Origin: G036327475 sp036327475
Lineage (GTDB): Bacteria > Pseudomonadota > Gammaproteobacteria > Enterobacterales > Enterobacteriaceae
DNA length: 64,000 nucleotides
Direction: 5' to 3'
NCBI RefSeq assembly: GCF_036327475.1
Contig: NZ_CP132913.1
Span: forward strand, 1,550,001-1,614,000
Part shown: positions 23,033 through 33,067 of the stretch, in pieces
Numbering within the stretch: the first letter of the stretch is position 1
How the letters are laid out: every line of letters begins with the position of its first letter
Notes under the pieces: model-generated
Databases searched by the model: none
The model's input: only the letters and a program-made list of their open reading frames with translations
Told to the model about the DNA's origin: nothing
Program-made: the position numbers and the translations under genes

Positions 23033-23554
23033 TTAGCGATCATTATTCAGTGGAGAAGTGGACGATGCCGGCTGCACTGGCGGGCTGCCCTTGGGCGGGC
23101 GCCGCGGTCTGGACGACCGAATTCGATACGGAATCGGTGACACATCGGCCTGGCGATCGCCCTCTGCCGGGTCCACACCGTCATGCAACGCCTCGGGATC
23201 GGTCACCAGTGGATCGTGAATCGTATTCGACTTAGCCGGGTTCAGTGCTGTACCATTGATGCCATTAAATTCCTTCCTCATGGACCCTGCTGCTTCACGC
23301 AGCTCTTCCATAGAGGCTGTCAACTCCGGTGATAGGTTGTTTTTATTGGTCTTTTCAACTTTCTTCAGGCTATCCTGCAACTCTTGCAGCTTAAACTCCT
23401 GCCTTAATTCATTCTGCACTGTCGACGCCATGAATCGTATTGCCTTGATCCAATCCGCCACTGTTCTGACCGCAACCGGCAAGCGTTCTGGACCTAGAAC
23501 CACCAGTTCGATCACGAATACCAGCATCAGTTCACCAAATCCAATATCGAACAC
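23033..23554 (-). CDS. tatB: TatB, twin-arginine translocase receptor subunit
   Basis: 173 residues (E. coli 171). N-terminal membrane helix with the conserved Glu8 and LGPERLPVA, then an amphipathic helix (LRQEFKLQELQDSLKKVEK). Two oddities. The helix reads VFVIELVVLGP, with glutamate where E. coli has glycine. The C-terminal tail is unusually Arg/Pro-rich (RSSRPRRPPKG), while an alternative frame there would give the more typical VVQTAAPAQG. A pair of compensating indels in the dispensable tail is possible. Confidence 0.9.
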   Translation of the reverse strand: MFDIGFGELMLVFVIELVVLGPERLPVAVRTVADWIKAIRFMASTVQNELRQEFKLQELQDSLKKVEKTNKNNLSPELTASMEELREAAGSMRKEFNGINGTALNPAKSNTIHDPLVTDPEALHDGVDPAEGDRQADVSPIPYRIRSSRPRRPPKGSPPVQPASSTSPLNNDR

Positions 23555-23557
23555 GGC

Positions 23558-23824
23558 TTATACCTGCCTTTTATCTTTATTTTTAGCTTCATCCGGTCGT
23601 GCTGGGTCGACTTTCGGCGCGATGGGCGGCGGGGTGAAGTCAGCATCCTGGGAAGACTCATCCGACGATTTCGTCGCTGCGTTGTCATCTTCGCTCATGG
23701 ATTTTTTGAATCCTTTAATCGAGGCGCCTAAATCCGATCCCAGGCCGCGTAGCTTTTTAGTACCGAATAACAGCACCACGATAGCCGCAATGATCAATAA
23801 TTGTGTAATGCTGATACCACCCAT
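23558..23824 (-). CDS. tatA: TatA, pore-forming subunit of the twin-arginine translocase
   Basis: 88 residues (E. coli 89). MGGISITQLLIIAAIVVLLF membrane helix, FGTKKL hinge, then the amphipathic helix GSDLGASIKGFKKSM and an acidic tail ending KRQV. The start at 23824 was chosen because it gives the family N-terminus MGGISI; upstream codons run into the ubiB end. Confidence 0.95.
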   Translation of the reverse strand: MGGISITQLLIIAAIVVLLFGTKKLRGLGSDLGASIKGFKKSMSEDDNAATKSSDESSQDADFTPPPIAPKVDPARPDEAKNKDKRQV

Positions 23825-23874
23825 AAATTTACCTCTGTTAAAGAGGGCAACCCCTGTTATAGGTCCACTGACGG

Positions 23875-25509
23875 CTACGCGGTACGTCTCCAGCCGATAA
23901 TCCAACTGACGATACCGGCGGCTATAAACCAAGTCGGCAGAGAGCTCTCTTCAGCGCTTTGCGTCATTAAAAACGCGCCACTAAGTAGCAGCGTGGCCCC
24001 AATGCCGAACAAAAAACGAGATTGGCTTTGTCGCACATAATGAACCCGCATTTCCACAGATAGACGATCGATACTTTTTTGCAACAGGCGATGTTGCTTG
24101 AAACCGTCATAGACGAGTTCTGGCAATTCGGGTAGTTTCTCTGCCCAATAGGGCGCCTTCTCCTTCAGCGCACGCAGCATAGCCGGCAGACCAACCTGAT
24201 CCTTGATCCACTCTTCCAAAAAGGGCTTGGCCGTTTTCCACAAATCCAACTGGGGATAAAGCAGTCGCCCGACACCTTCAATATACAGTAGCGTTTTTTG
24301 CAGTAAAACCAGCTGCGGTTGCACTTCCATATTGAAGCGACGCGCGGTATTAAACAGATTCAGCAGCACATGACCAAATGAAATCTCCGCCAGCGGCTTT
24401 TCAAAAATAGGCTCGCAGACGGTACGAATAGCAAACTCGAAATCTTCGACATTGGTATCCGGCGGCACCCATCCGGAATCCACGTGCAGCTCCGCTACCT
24501 TCCGATAATCGCGGTTGAAAAAGGCGATAAAATTTTCCGCCAAATAGAGCTTATCTTCTTTGTTCAGCGATCCGACGATGCCACAATCGATACCAATATA
24601 TTGGGGATTCTCCGGGTGTTCAAAACTGACGAAAATGTTGCCCGGATGCATATCGCCATGGAAAAAACTATCACGAAAAACCTGAGTAAAAAAGACCTGT
24701 ACTCCGCGCTCCGCGAGCAGCTTCATGTTGGTGCCCTGCTCCTCCAGCGCGGCTACATCGTTGACCGGCACACCATAGATGCGCTCCATCACCATCATGG
24801 TTTCGCTGCAATAATCCGAATAGACCTCCGGAATATAGAGCATCGGGCTACCCTCGAAATTTCGTCGTAGCTGGATGGCATTGGCCGCCTCGCGTAGCAG
24901 ATTGAGCTCATCGAGCAATGTTTTTTCATACTCCAACACGACCTCCACCGGCCGCAATCGCCGACCGTCCGGCAGCAAATGCGGCACCCAACTCGCCAGA
25001 CGGTACATCAGTCGCATATCGGCCTTGATCATCGGTAAGATATCCGGGCGGATAACCTTGATGATCACCTCTTTGCCGTTTTTCAGCCGGGCTGTATGCA
25101 CTTGCGCGATGGAGGCGGAAGCCAGCGGCTCCTGTTGGAAATCGTCGAACCAGTTTTCCAGCGGCTGTCCCATCGAGCGTTCGATATGCGCACGCGCGAG
25201 GGCGCCATCAAAAGGCTGTACCTTATCTTGCAACATCGCCAATTGATCGACGATGGCTGGCGAGAACAGATCGTGGCGGATCGAGAGCATTTGGCCAAAC
25301 TTAATCCACACCGGTCCTAGCTCTTGCAACGCCAGGCGCAAACGTTCGCCCAGTATGCGCTGTCCACGGTTGTTCGGCATCCAAAACAGCAAATTGCGTC
25401 CCAGTTGCAGCGGCAACGTCAACCGCGTTTCGGGGATAAGCTCATCCAGTCCGTAGCTGAGCATGACGCGAATAATCAGATAGAGGCGGCGTATCTCACC
25501 GAATATCAT
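23875..25509 (-). CDS. ubiB: UbiB, atypical kinase-like ATPase for ubiquinone biosynthesis
   Basis: 544 residues (E. coli 546). ABC1/ADCK kinase-like fold: the KxGQ motif (KFGQMLS), the alanine-rich loop EPLASASIAQVHTA, an IKVIRP lysine strand, FFHGDMHPGNI catalytic loop and IDCGIVG metal site. The C-terminus has two hydrophobic helices (LLSGAFLM and WFIAAGIVSWIIG). It supports extraction or handling of lipophilic ubiquinone intermediates. It overlaps ubiJ by ATGA (25506-25509), so translation is probably coupled. Confidence 0.96.
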   Translation of the reverse strand: MIFGEIRRLYLIIRVMLSYGLDELIPETRLTLPLQLGRNLLFWMPNNRGQRILGERLRLALQELGPVWIKFGQMLSIRHDLFSPAIVDQLAMLQDKVQPFDGALARAHIERSMGQPLENWFDDFQQEPLASASIAQVHTARLKNGKEVIIKVIRPDILPMIKADMRLMYRLASWVPHLLPDGRRLRPVEVVLEYEKTLLDELNLLREAANAIQLRRNFEGSPMLYIPEVYSDYCSETMMVMERIYGVPVNDVAALEEQGTNMKLLAERGVQVFFTQVFRDSFFHGDMHPGNIFVSFEHPENPQYIGIDCGIVGSLNKEDKLYLAENFIAFFNRDYRKVAELHVDSGWVPPDTNVEDFEFAIRTVCEPIFEKPLAEISFGHVLLNLFNTARRFNMEVQPQLVLLQKTLLYIEGVGRLLYPQLDLWKTAKPFLEEWIKDQVGLPAMLRALKEKAPYWAEKLPELPELVYDGFKQHRLLQKSIDRLSVEMRVHYVRQSQSRFLFGIGATLLLSGAFLMTQSAEESSLPTWFIAAGIVSWIIGWRRTA

Positions 25510-26105
25510 CTGCTGGCCTCCAGCTTGTCCAAGCGGGTCGCCAGATTTTCAGCGAACCGGGTGACATCATCCACTTCGTCAAAAAACCACGCCAGTTCAA
25601 GAGCCGAAGGCGCTAGGTGCCATTCGTCGGTCATCGCCTGCACCACCCGCCCCTGGCCGATGCGCAAAAGCTGCCGCGCTTTGGTCAGCTGCCGCGCGGC
25701 GGATTGGGTGACGCCTTCAGCGACAATATCGCCGACCAAGGGCGCCAGCAGCTCCGCTGCATCGAATTCAGCCATATCCAGAAGCATGGCGAACTGCTGT
25801 ATGCACTGTGGATCGCCCTCCACATCGAGAAAGCCCTGCTTGATGAGCTGCGTCAGCCGTTGGCGTTTTAGCAGCACTGGCAGCGTAGCGAGATGGGTGC
25901 GCACCGTGCAGTCCGCGACGTCATCCCACGCGTTCAGCACATCCACCTGGCGTGCACTGAATGCCATGATAACCGGCGTCTCCCATTCGACCAACTCAAA
26001 CCGTAAAAGTTTACCTTTCAGACGCTCACGGGCGGCGGACATGGCGCGATCTTGATAAAGCAACCGTTTAAGCACGGCTTCCAGCGTTGCGCTTATTAGT
26101 GGCAT
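25506..26105 (-). CDS. ubiJ: UbiJ, SCP2-domain accessory factor for ubiquinone biosynthesis
   Basis: 199 residues (E. coli 201). N-terminal SCP2 lipid-binding fold (FSARQVDVL, ADCTVRTHLATLPVL, GDPQCIQQFAMLLD), then AELLAPLVGDIVAEGV and a C-terminal helical region ending RLDKLEASR. UbiJ works with UbiK to organise the Ubi complex. The start at 26105 (MPLISATLEA) matches the family; an ATG three codons earlier is possible. It lies between ubiE and ubiB, as in E. coli. Confidence 0.93.
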   Translation of the reverse strand: MPLISATLEAVLKRLLYQDRAMSAARERLKGKLLRFELVEWETPVIMAFSARQVDVLNAWDDVADCTVRTHLATLPVLLKRQRLTQLIKQGFLDVEGDPQCIQQFAMLLDMAEFDAAELLAPLVGDIVAEGVTQSAARQLTKARQLLRIGQGRVVQAMTDEWHLAPSALELAWFFDEVDDVTRFAENLATRLDKLEASR

Positions 26106-26125
26106 CAGCAACATCTCATATCCGA

Positions 26126-26884
26126 TCAGAATTTATAACCACGGTGCAGGGCCACGATGCCGCCGGTCATATTGAAATATTCAGCGCTGTCGAACCCGGC
26201 GTCCAGCATCATCGACTTCAGCGTTTCTTGATCCGGATGCATACGGATGGATTCCGCCAGGTAGTGATAGCTGCTGGCATCGCTGGTCACCATTTCGCCA
26301 ATACGTGGCAGAACGTGAAAAGAATAGAGATCATACGCTTTGTTTAGCGGTTTGAAGCGCGGAGTGGAAAACTCGAGGATCAGCAATCGCCCGCCGGGTT
26401 TCAGCGCCCGGTACATCGACCTCAGCGCCTGCTCTTTTTCGGTCACGTTGCGCAGGCCGAACGAAATGGTGATGCAGTTGAAGGTATCGTCCGGGAACGG
26501 CAGGGCTTCTGCGTTGGCTTGGATATAGCTGACGTTGCCCAGAATTCCGCGGTTGCGCAGCTTTTCACGCCCCACTTTAAGCATGGAGTCGTTGATATCC
26601 GCCAGTACTACTTCCCCTTCTTCACCCACCAGCCGCGAAAACTTGGCGGTCAGATCGCCAGTGCCGCCCGCCAGATCCAGCACCTTTTGCCCGCGGTGTA
26701 CGCCGCTGCACTGGATAGCGAAACGTTTCCAAATGCGGTGAATGCCGAAGGACATCAGATCATTCATCAGATCGTATTTTGCTGCGACGGAGTGAAAGAC
26801 ATCCGCTACCATCAACGATTTCTGATCCTTCGCCACGGTGCGGAAACCAAAATGGGTTGTTTCAGGCTTATCTTCATCTGCCAT
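26126..26884 (-). CDS. ubiE: UbiE, C-methyltransferase for ubiquinone and menaquinone
   Basis: 252 residues (E. coli 251). SAM-binding motif VLDLAGGTGDLTAKF, acidic VVLADIN, NAEALPFPDDTFNCITISFG and GLRNVTEK, plus the C-terminal GGIVALHRGYKF. It methylates the benzoquinol ring in both quinone pathways. The start at 26884 (MADEDK) aligns with the known protein; an in-frame ATG six codons upstream would add an unconserved leader. Confidence 0.96.
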   Translation of the reverse strand: MADEDKPETTHFGFRTVAKDQKSLMVADVFHSVAAKYDLMNDLMSFGIHRIWKRFAIQCSGVHRGQKVLDLAGGTGDLTAKFSRLVGEEGEVVLADINDSMLKVGREKLRNRGILGNVSYIQANAEALPFPDDTFNCITISFGLRNVTEKEQALRSMYRALKPGGRLLILEFSTPRFKPLNKAYDLYSFHVLPRIGEMVTSDASSYHYLAESIRMHPDQETLKSMMLDAGFDSAEYFNMTGGIVALHRGYKF

Positions 26885-26955
26885 GTTCGTCGTCCTGCTC
26901 AATTAGTTTTCAGATAAGTGTAACAGATGCGTGGTGAAAGCCTAACCGCGGCGCG

Positions 26956-28566
26956 TCACTCCCGCGGCGGACATTCCTCGTGCGCCTGCCGTGACAGGGC
27001 AGGCGCGTCTTGCACCCCGTCCTTCGACTGTTCGCAGTTCTCGTCCCACGCGGGCACGTCAGCGGCTGGCGAACCGGTTATCGATGCTAGTTTCGGTCCC
27101 GCTGCATCCTCGCCGGGGTGATCGGTAAAAGGAACATGAGCGCCTGGCTCAGAGACGATGGGGCGCTTGATTTCCACGCCCAGGGCGCGGAACCCTTCCG
27201 CCTGGCCGACAATATTACCACGCCCGTCGAACAATTTATTCCTCGCCAGCCGATAGCTGGCTTGTGCTTTATCAAGGCTTTGGCCAATAGCGTTGATATC
27301 GTCGACAAACAGCCGCAATTTATCGTAGAGGCGCGCCGCGCGATCGGCAATATGCTGGGCGTTCCGGCTTTGATGCTCGTAGCGCCAAAGATTATTTATC
27401 GTGCGTAGCGCAACCAGCAGCGTGGTTGGACTGACCAGCATAATATTGTGCGCCAACGCTTCGCTAATCAGCTCAGGCTGTCGGTCGACCGCCACCATAA
27501 AGGCCGGCTCGATCGGGACAAACATCAAGACGTAATCCAGCGAGCGAAATCCTTTAAGTTGCTGATAATTTTTACGACCCAGCGATTTCATATGGGCGCG
27601 CAGTGAATTAACATGTTCGACTAGCGCCAGTTGGCGCTCCGCCTCATTCTCGCTGTTGAAATAACGTTCATAGGCCACCAGTGACATTTTCGCGTCGATG
27701 ACCACATCATTCCCCTGCGGCAGACGCACCACCACATCGGGCTGCAGCCGCCGGCCGTCCCTTTGCTGAATGCTGATCTGGGTTTCAAATTCATGGCCTT
27801 CGCGCAGACCTGATGCTTCAAGTACCCTGCTGAGCACCATTTCGCCCCAATTACCCTGCACCTTGTTATCGCCCTTAAGCGCACGGGTCAGGTTGACGGC
27901 CTCTTGCGCCATTTGCACATTGAGCTGCTGCAAATTCCGGATTTCATGAGCCAGCGTGTGACGTTCGCGCGCTTCTTGGCTGAAACTGTCTTGCACCTGA
28001 CGACGAAAGCCGTCCAGTTGTTCGCGCAGCGGCATCAGCAACCGGTCAAGACTTTGGCGGTTTTGCTCATCCACCTTACGTCCGCTGTGTTCAAAGATGC
28101 GATTGGCCAGATTTTCAAACTGCGCCGACAACCGCTGCTCGCTATTGATTAATAAACGCTGCTTTTCTTCCGCCGCCAGCCGGGTTTCCTCCAAACGAAT
28201 GGCCACCTCACGCAGCTCCGCTTCCTGGCTGCTGTTGATTTCCCGCTGCGCCCGCAGTTCTTGATTAAGCTGCGCGCACTCCTGGCGGAAATGCGCGAGG
28301 GAGGTCAAACGCTCCTCGGCGGCGGCCAGCCGACCGTACTGTTCGCGCTGCGCCCGTTCGCCGTCGCGCAGCGCGAGATCAGCCTGGCGTCGGGCATGTT
28401 GTTCGTCGGCCAACGCCTGGCGGGCTGCCTGCACTCCCTGCTCTAGGCTTACCCGTTCCGCTTCCTGCGCCAAATGCCGTTGATGCTGCCGGACGTTGGC
28501 GATAAGCCAACCTAGCAATGCGCCAATAAGTGCGCCGCCTATACCGTAAAACAGGTCGTAATCCAT
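26956..28566 (-). CDS. rmuC: RmuC, predicted DNA recombination limiting protein
   Basis: 536 residues, longer than E. coli RmuC (475). N-terminal membrane anchor (GALIGALLGWLIANV), a long coiled coil rich in Gln, Glu and Arg (about residues 35-220), then the RmuC nuclease-like domain (GNWGEMVLSRVLEASGL, QPDVVVRLP, VVIDAKMSLVAYERY, DYVLMFVP). The last 60 residues are a Pro/Ala-rich tail (PKLASITGSP...) without family similarity that I recall. E. coli RmuC limits inversion at short inverted repeats. Intact between ubiE and udp. Confidence 0.92.
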   Translation of the reverse strand: MDYDLFYGIGGALIGALLGWLIANVRQHQRHLAQEAERVSLEQGVQAARQALADEQHARRQADLALRDGERAQREQYGRLAAAEERLTSLAHFRQECAQLNQELRAQREINSSQEAELREVAIRLEETRLAAEEKQRLLINSEQRLSAQFENLANRIFEHSGRKVDEQNRQSLDRLLMPLREQLDGFRRQVQDSFSQEARERHTLAHEIRNLQQLNVQMAQEAVNLTRALKGDNKVQGNWGEMVLSRVLEASGLREGHEFETQISIQQRDGRRLQPDVVVRLPQGNDVVIDAKMSLVAYERYFNSENEAERQLALVEHVNSLRAHMKSLGRKNYQQLKGFRSLDYVLMFVPIEPAFMVAVDRQPELISEALAHNIMLVSPTTLLVALRTINNLWRYEHQSRNAQHIADRAARLYDKLRLFVDDINAIGQSLDKAQASYRLARNKLFDGRGNIVGQAEGFRALGVEIKRPIVSEPGAHVPFTDHPGEDAAGPKLASITGSPAADVPAWDENCEQSKDGVQDAPALSRQAHEECPPRE

Positions 28567-29271
28567 ATTACCTCCGCCTAACCTCTGCTAACAGCCACGT
28601 TAAAGAGGAACTGTATAGATGTTTCGATCCTTTTTGGCCGACGAAATGCGCCAGCCAGCGCAAGCTGAATGCGTCGGACGCCAGCGGACTGAACGCTCAT
28701 GGTACCGCGGACAACAGATTGGTGAACTGAAATCCTAGCCGCGGCATACAGTACAGCCCGACAACGAGCGGCACTGACAGCGCCCGCAGCAGACCAAAAG
28801 TAGCCTAGAAAGACGCCGGCTATCCCCGGCGCATAAAAATGTGTAGCCCCACTCTAGCATAGAGGGGTTGTGGGTGAACGGCCACGGGTGATAGGCCTGC
28901 AGCTGGCAGTAGGTCGCCTAGCCAACCAATTAAGAGAGCTAGTTACCGAAAACCGCCAGCGGAGGCAGTAAAACCAGCCAAAAGGGATACTGGCCTCGCC
29001 TATTAATGTGCCCAACCAGAACAAAATCATCATCGCCGGCAACAAGCCGGCAACAATAATGACGAAACGCCAGCGATTCGCCGAAGGCCAGCAAAAATTA
29101 CCGGTACAAAATAGACAATATGGGAAATCCAGTTTTCCACCGACGCATAATCCTGACGCATGCTGCAAGTTGAGCACCAAAACGTGGTGCTGTCACCCGC
29201 GGTCAAAGGGACAAAACGGCGAAAGCACCACCCCTGGACGCGGGACCGCCGCCAGTGGCTCTATCGCGTCG
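28567..29271 (-). pseudogene. Unidentified membrane-protein remnant between rmuC and udp
   Basis: About 700 bases without an intact gene. Minus-strand frames give hydrophobic pieces such as VIIVAGLLPAMMILFWLGTL, LLPPLAVFGN and LSVPLVVGLY broken by stops, so a polytopic membrane protein once lay here. I do not recognise the family. E. coli has no gene between udp and rmuC. In the accompanying translation RQDYASVENW and YPF-type segments give no clear match. Confidence 0.4.
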
Positions 29272-30039
29272 TCAGGCGGTCAACAGCAGTCGGGCGGCCT
29301 CCACAACGATAGTTACGGCATCGCTTTCCGCTTGTTGCAACATCACCGAATCGGGGGTCTCTTGCTGCATCCGGTTGACGATAACCCCTGCCACCATACC
29401 TGCACGCAGCCCCTGCGTCGCGCACATCGTTAACAACGTAGCGGATTCCATCTCGTAGTTCATCACCCCCATGTTCTGCCACTCCTGCATCGACCCTCTG
29501 AACTGCCTCACTACCCGACCAGAGTAAGTGTCGTAGCGCTCTTGCCCAGGATAAAAGGTATCAGAGGAAGCCGTCACTCCAACATGTAATCGGGCGCCGC
29601 TCTGTTTCGCCGCCTGCACCAGCGCGGTGGTGCAGGCAAAATCCGCCACCGCTGGAAATGCCAGAGGAGCGAAGTGCTGGCTGGCACCGTCCAAACGCAC
29701 GGCGGCGGTGTTCACCAGCACATCACCGACATTGATGGCCTTCTGGATGGCGCCGGTGGTGCCCACTCGCAAAAAGGTACGGATACCAAGCTGGGACAGC
29801 TCCTCTATCGCGATAGAAGTAGAGGAACCGCCGATACCGGTGGAGCACACGACCACTGCCTTTCCCGCCAGCTCCGCGCGCCAGGTGGTAAATTCGCGAT
29901 GGGTCGCCAGATGTACCGGGTTCGCCATCAGCCGGGCGATTTTTTCCACCCGCTGGGGATCGCCCGGAACAATGGCAAGGGTTGCGCCTACAAGATCAGA
30001 AAATGTCAGGCCAAGATGGAAAACGTCGGACTGCTCCAC
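29272..30039 (-). CDS. udp: Uridine phosphorylase
   Basis: 255 residues (E. coli 253). PNP/UDP superfamily: VPGDPQRVEKIA phosphate site, FTTWRAEL, VCSTGIGGSSTSIA, FLRVGTTGAIQ, and the uridine-binding MNYEMESATLLTMCA. Cleaves uridine to uracil and ribose-1-phosphate. The initiation codon is GTG at 30039 (VEQSDVF aligned to MSKSDVF), preceded by AGAGG at a suitable distance; the nearest ATG is out of frame. IGGSSTS replaces the usual IGGPSTS. Confidence 0.95.
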   Translation of the reverse strand: MEQSDVFHLGLTFSDLVGATLAIVPGDPQRVEKIARLMANPVHLATHREFTTWRAELAGKAVVVCSTGIGGSSTSIAIEELSQLGIRTFLRVGTTGAIQKAINVGDVLVNTAAVRLDGASQHFAPLAFPAVADFACTTALVQAAKQSGARLHVGVTASSDTFYPGQERYDTYSGRVVRQFRGSMQEWQNMGVMNYEMESATLLTMCATQGLRAGMVAGVIVNRMQQETPDSVMLQQAESDAVTIVVEAARLLLTA

Positions 30040-30283
30040 GGCATATGCCTCTATAAAGAATTAGTTATTTCACCAAAATATCATTAATGATTCGGATTTA
30101 CCGTGATAAAACCCCATTTTAACGTCTTCACAGTGCCTAAAGTCAGGTCCGCGCGCCGCAAATGACGACGGCGCGGCAAGTACGGTCCAGATTCACATCG
30201 AGAGACATTGCCAGAACCAGCTTCGGCGGCCTCAGTTGACAGGTGTAGCTGTTCCAATTGTGATAATGACAAAAGTTAATGCC

Positions 30284-30640
30284 AATGAGCCCTAACGAAA
30301 CCTTACCCTTCCGCGCCGGCTAGCGGTTTTGCTCGCGCCGCGGGCGTATCATCCGCCACCGCGATCGTGACCGACGGTGAAAACGTGCTTTCCGGCCTCA
30401 CCACCGTTTGTCCGCGTGGATGACCTGACCCGCCGGCTTGCTACCGTCTGGCCAAAGTCGGCTATCTGGCCATTGCCCCTTTCATAACCGCGGTGCCGGC
30501 ACGAGCGACTGCATCACCATCGGGCGTTAGCTATAGGTTCACGCATCGCGCGTTTCCTCGTGATGTATTGCCGTTGATACCACCCAGCTCTGATAGACCG
30601 ACAGCGAGGCTTAATGACCACTCCGCCAACGATAAAACTT
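30284..30640 (+). pseudogene. ysgA: Broken dienelactone hydrolase family protein, YsgA position
   Basis: Plus-strand fragments near the start resemble the YsgA N-terminus (FAPAAS, then a VSGLTTV-like stretch) and, further on, YLAIAP-like and TPPTIKLGQ pieces, all out of frame with each other. E. coli has ysgA next to udp in divergent arrangement. Less than half of the 810-bp gene is left. Confidence 0.55.
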
Positions 30641-30654
30641 GGGCAGCGCGGGTT

Positions 30655-31430
30655 GTGCCTGCCAGATAGCCAAATTGACCAGTAAGCTCGCCGGAACGTG
30701 GAGATTATTCATGATACCAAACGTACCGACGTCCGCCTGAGTGGTACAATAGTTCCGCATGAAATAGCCCATGGCGGACACGCCAACACTCAGTCAAGTA
30801 AGGATCCTCTATTGCAGCATAGTGGTGGCAATGAAACCGCATTACCGAACAAGCACCATGCGATAAAACGCGCTGAGATAAAACCAGGAGAACGCCATAT
30901 GCTGCACAATCGTTTACAACCCACCATGTGACGGAAATGTTGGCCGTCTGCACCAGCATTAATCCCAACCAGGATGCTGGCTCAAGTGGTCGTAACGGAT
31001 TGTTGTCGCACCAGCGATCGCCAGCAGTGCACTGCTCAAATCACCTAACCGCAAACGCTGGTCGTGCAACAGATCGCAGATGAGCGTGACATACAGCGGC
31101 GTCAGTACTGTAACAGCAAGAATTCCTGCACAGTTAAATAAAGGTGGTCCTGGTAGCTGAACAAATGCATGATGCCGAGCTGGCAGGTGCCCGCCTCATA
31201 TACGCCAGCAGTTGCGCGCGGTAACCGCGCCAGCGAACAAACGGCAGAAAGACCAACACCACAGTACCGACCGCACCAATACTGAAAAAGGTACTGTCCA
31301 CTTGGCCGGAGAAGTATTGCCAATCAAACTAAAGGAAAAACCCACAGATAGTGGTGATGATCAACAGCAGCACGTTGCGCAATCTCGCCAACAGAAAACG
31401 CCAGTGTAACTGAAAGCGATGAAGAATATG
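30655..31430 (-). pseudogene. Broken EamA/DMT-family transporter, YigM-like
   Basis: Minus-strand pieces: YEAGTCQLGIMHLFSYQ and YLTVQEFLLL (transporter: RYEAGCCQIGIMYLFSF, YLSVAEFLL), GLMLVQTANIS, AWCLFGNA, RRAYWSIWL and CPSFIVGGVV. These fit the 10-helix EamA fold of YigM and relatives. Stops and frameshifts throughout. E. coli yigM lies in the nearby metR-metE region; metE and metR are not present here. Confidence 0.62.
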
Positions 31431-32960
31431 GCTATCGGGTTGACATCTGCTCACAAATTGAGCATCTTTGGCACCTACCGGTTGCAGCGCGCTGGTATCT
31501 GATCTTTTCTTGCAGCAAGCGAAGTGTGTCGTGGCTAAACCCCTTCTCCAGGTGTAACTCATCGGGCCCACTGTTGATGAAATCGCGGCGCCGCCGTGGC
31601 TTTGGCGATATTCATCACAAAATCAATGGTATTGACCACCATTTGTAACACGGTGGTGATGATATGGCTTCCGCCAGGGCTGCCCGTCATCAGCCAAATT
31701 TTACTGTCCTTCACCACCAGCGTCGGTGACATGGAGGAGAGTGGATGCTTGCGCGGGGCAACAATGGCGTTGGCATCTGCGTCCACCAGGCCAAAGAGAT
31801 TGAGTGAGCTAGGTTGCGAAATTACTATTTCATTATTTAGCAAAATACCACTATTAAATGCTGCTACCGAAGTAAGTATTAAACGTATAGGTGACCGCTA
31901 CCACGCAACCGTGTTTATCGATCGGCGAGTAATGGGTGGTTTGATCGCTTTCATAAGGCTGTAACTGCCCAAGTCGAATGGCGGAAGAGGGTCGCTCATG
32001 GTTCGGACGATACGCTGCACCAGCGTTTAGCGTAGACCTTGCTAGTCATGGTCTGCACAGGGACCGAGACAAAACTCGGGCCGCCCAGATATTACGGATA
32101 ATGGGCGTAGGCATATTTTATCGCCTCAAGACATCACCTGTACATATAATAGATTTCATAGTCACGATAGTTTGCCATCACCGCCCGGCGCTCCAGCGCT
32201 TGGTAATTAGCCAAATCCTGGCAGTTAATCAGGTCGCCGCGCCGCCGCACCTCCGCGACAATCTGGCGGGCAATAGCCCCGTGATACACACGCTCCTTGA
32301 TGGGCAATAAGCATAACTGCGCGCTGGCTCCAGCTGCCACAACCTCTCCCACGCTGCGTAGGGTTGTCGCCTTAAAAACGTGCGCCTATTGACATAATGA
32401 GCCAGATTTCCCTAGTTGACGATGAAACCATATTCTAGCAGGCGAACCGCCGGCTGCATTACCCGCATCAAATTCATTAAACCGCGGCGACTAAACGCCA
32501 GGGTCAGACCCGCTACGGTTCTTGACGCACCTGAAGCCAGCGGGCTGCTCGGGGAGCGCACTAATAAACATTGTGCACGCGGCGCTCTGCAGCGCCCATC
32601 TCGCGAAAAGCGATCGCCACGGTCTGCCAAGTCGACGTACGGCATGAAGCCGCCACCCAAATTATCGGCCTGGAAATAGGTGACCGCCAACACGAATCCC
32701 ACTGTTACTACGGCATCTACCGCGTTCCCATATTGGCGCAGGATAGCTACCCCACCTCAGCACCGTTTATCCACACTTGCCACTGCGGTAACGGGATGAA
32801 AGATATCGTTTTCAACGCAGTAGCTAAGTGGTGCCGCTGACTGCATCTGGGCAAATGGCGCAGCCGTCACCAGCAACGTCAACGCTATGATCCAGACGTT
32901 AACGTGCGGCGGGGAAGTAACTTCATAATGATTCCTGTTGATGAATGATGAGCTAATCAT
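31430..32960 (-). pseudogene. ggt: Broken gamma-glutamyltranspeptidase
   Basis: Clear but fragmented on the minus strand: ENDIFHPVTAVASVD (N-terminus), QADNLGGGF, HGAIARQIVAEVRRRGDLI, RKHPLSSMSPTLVVKD and TGSPGGSHIITTVLQMVVNT near the small-subunit end. The catalytic Thr region (TTHYSVVD) is not in frame. Ggt is periplasmic and splits glutathione. In E. coli ggt lies next to yhhA-ugpQ, the same order as here. Confidence 0.92.
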
Positions 32961-33067
32961 TGACACGTTACCAATATCCCCCTCTTTTCCATCAATGATA
33001 GGCTGAACACCGGCATATTGCGTGTTTAAGGTGTCAAATAATGGTTGAATTACGGCAGGAGAGCATC

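Noticed and set aside
30152..30175. Inverted repeat CGCGCCG / CGGCGCG upstream of udp as a terminator
   Set aside because: Seven-base stem with a 10-base loop, no T tract and no gene that would need termination there; likely chance in GC-rich sequence.
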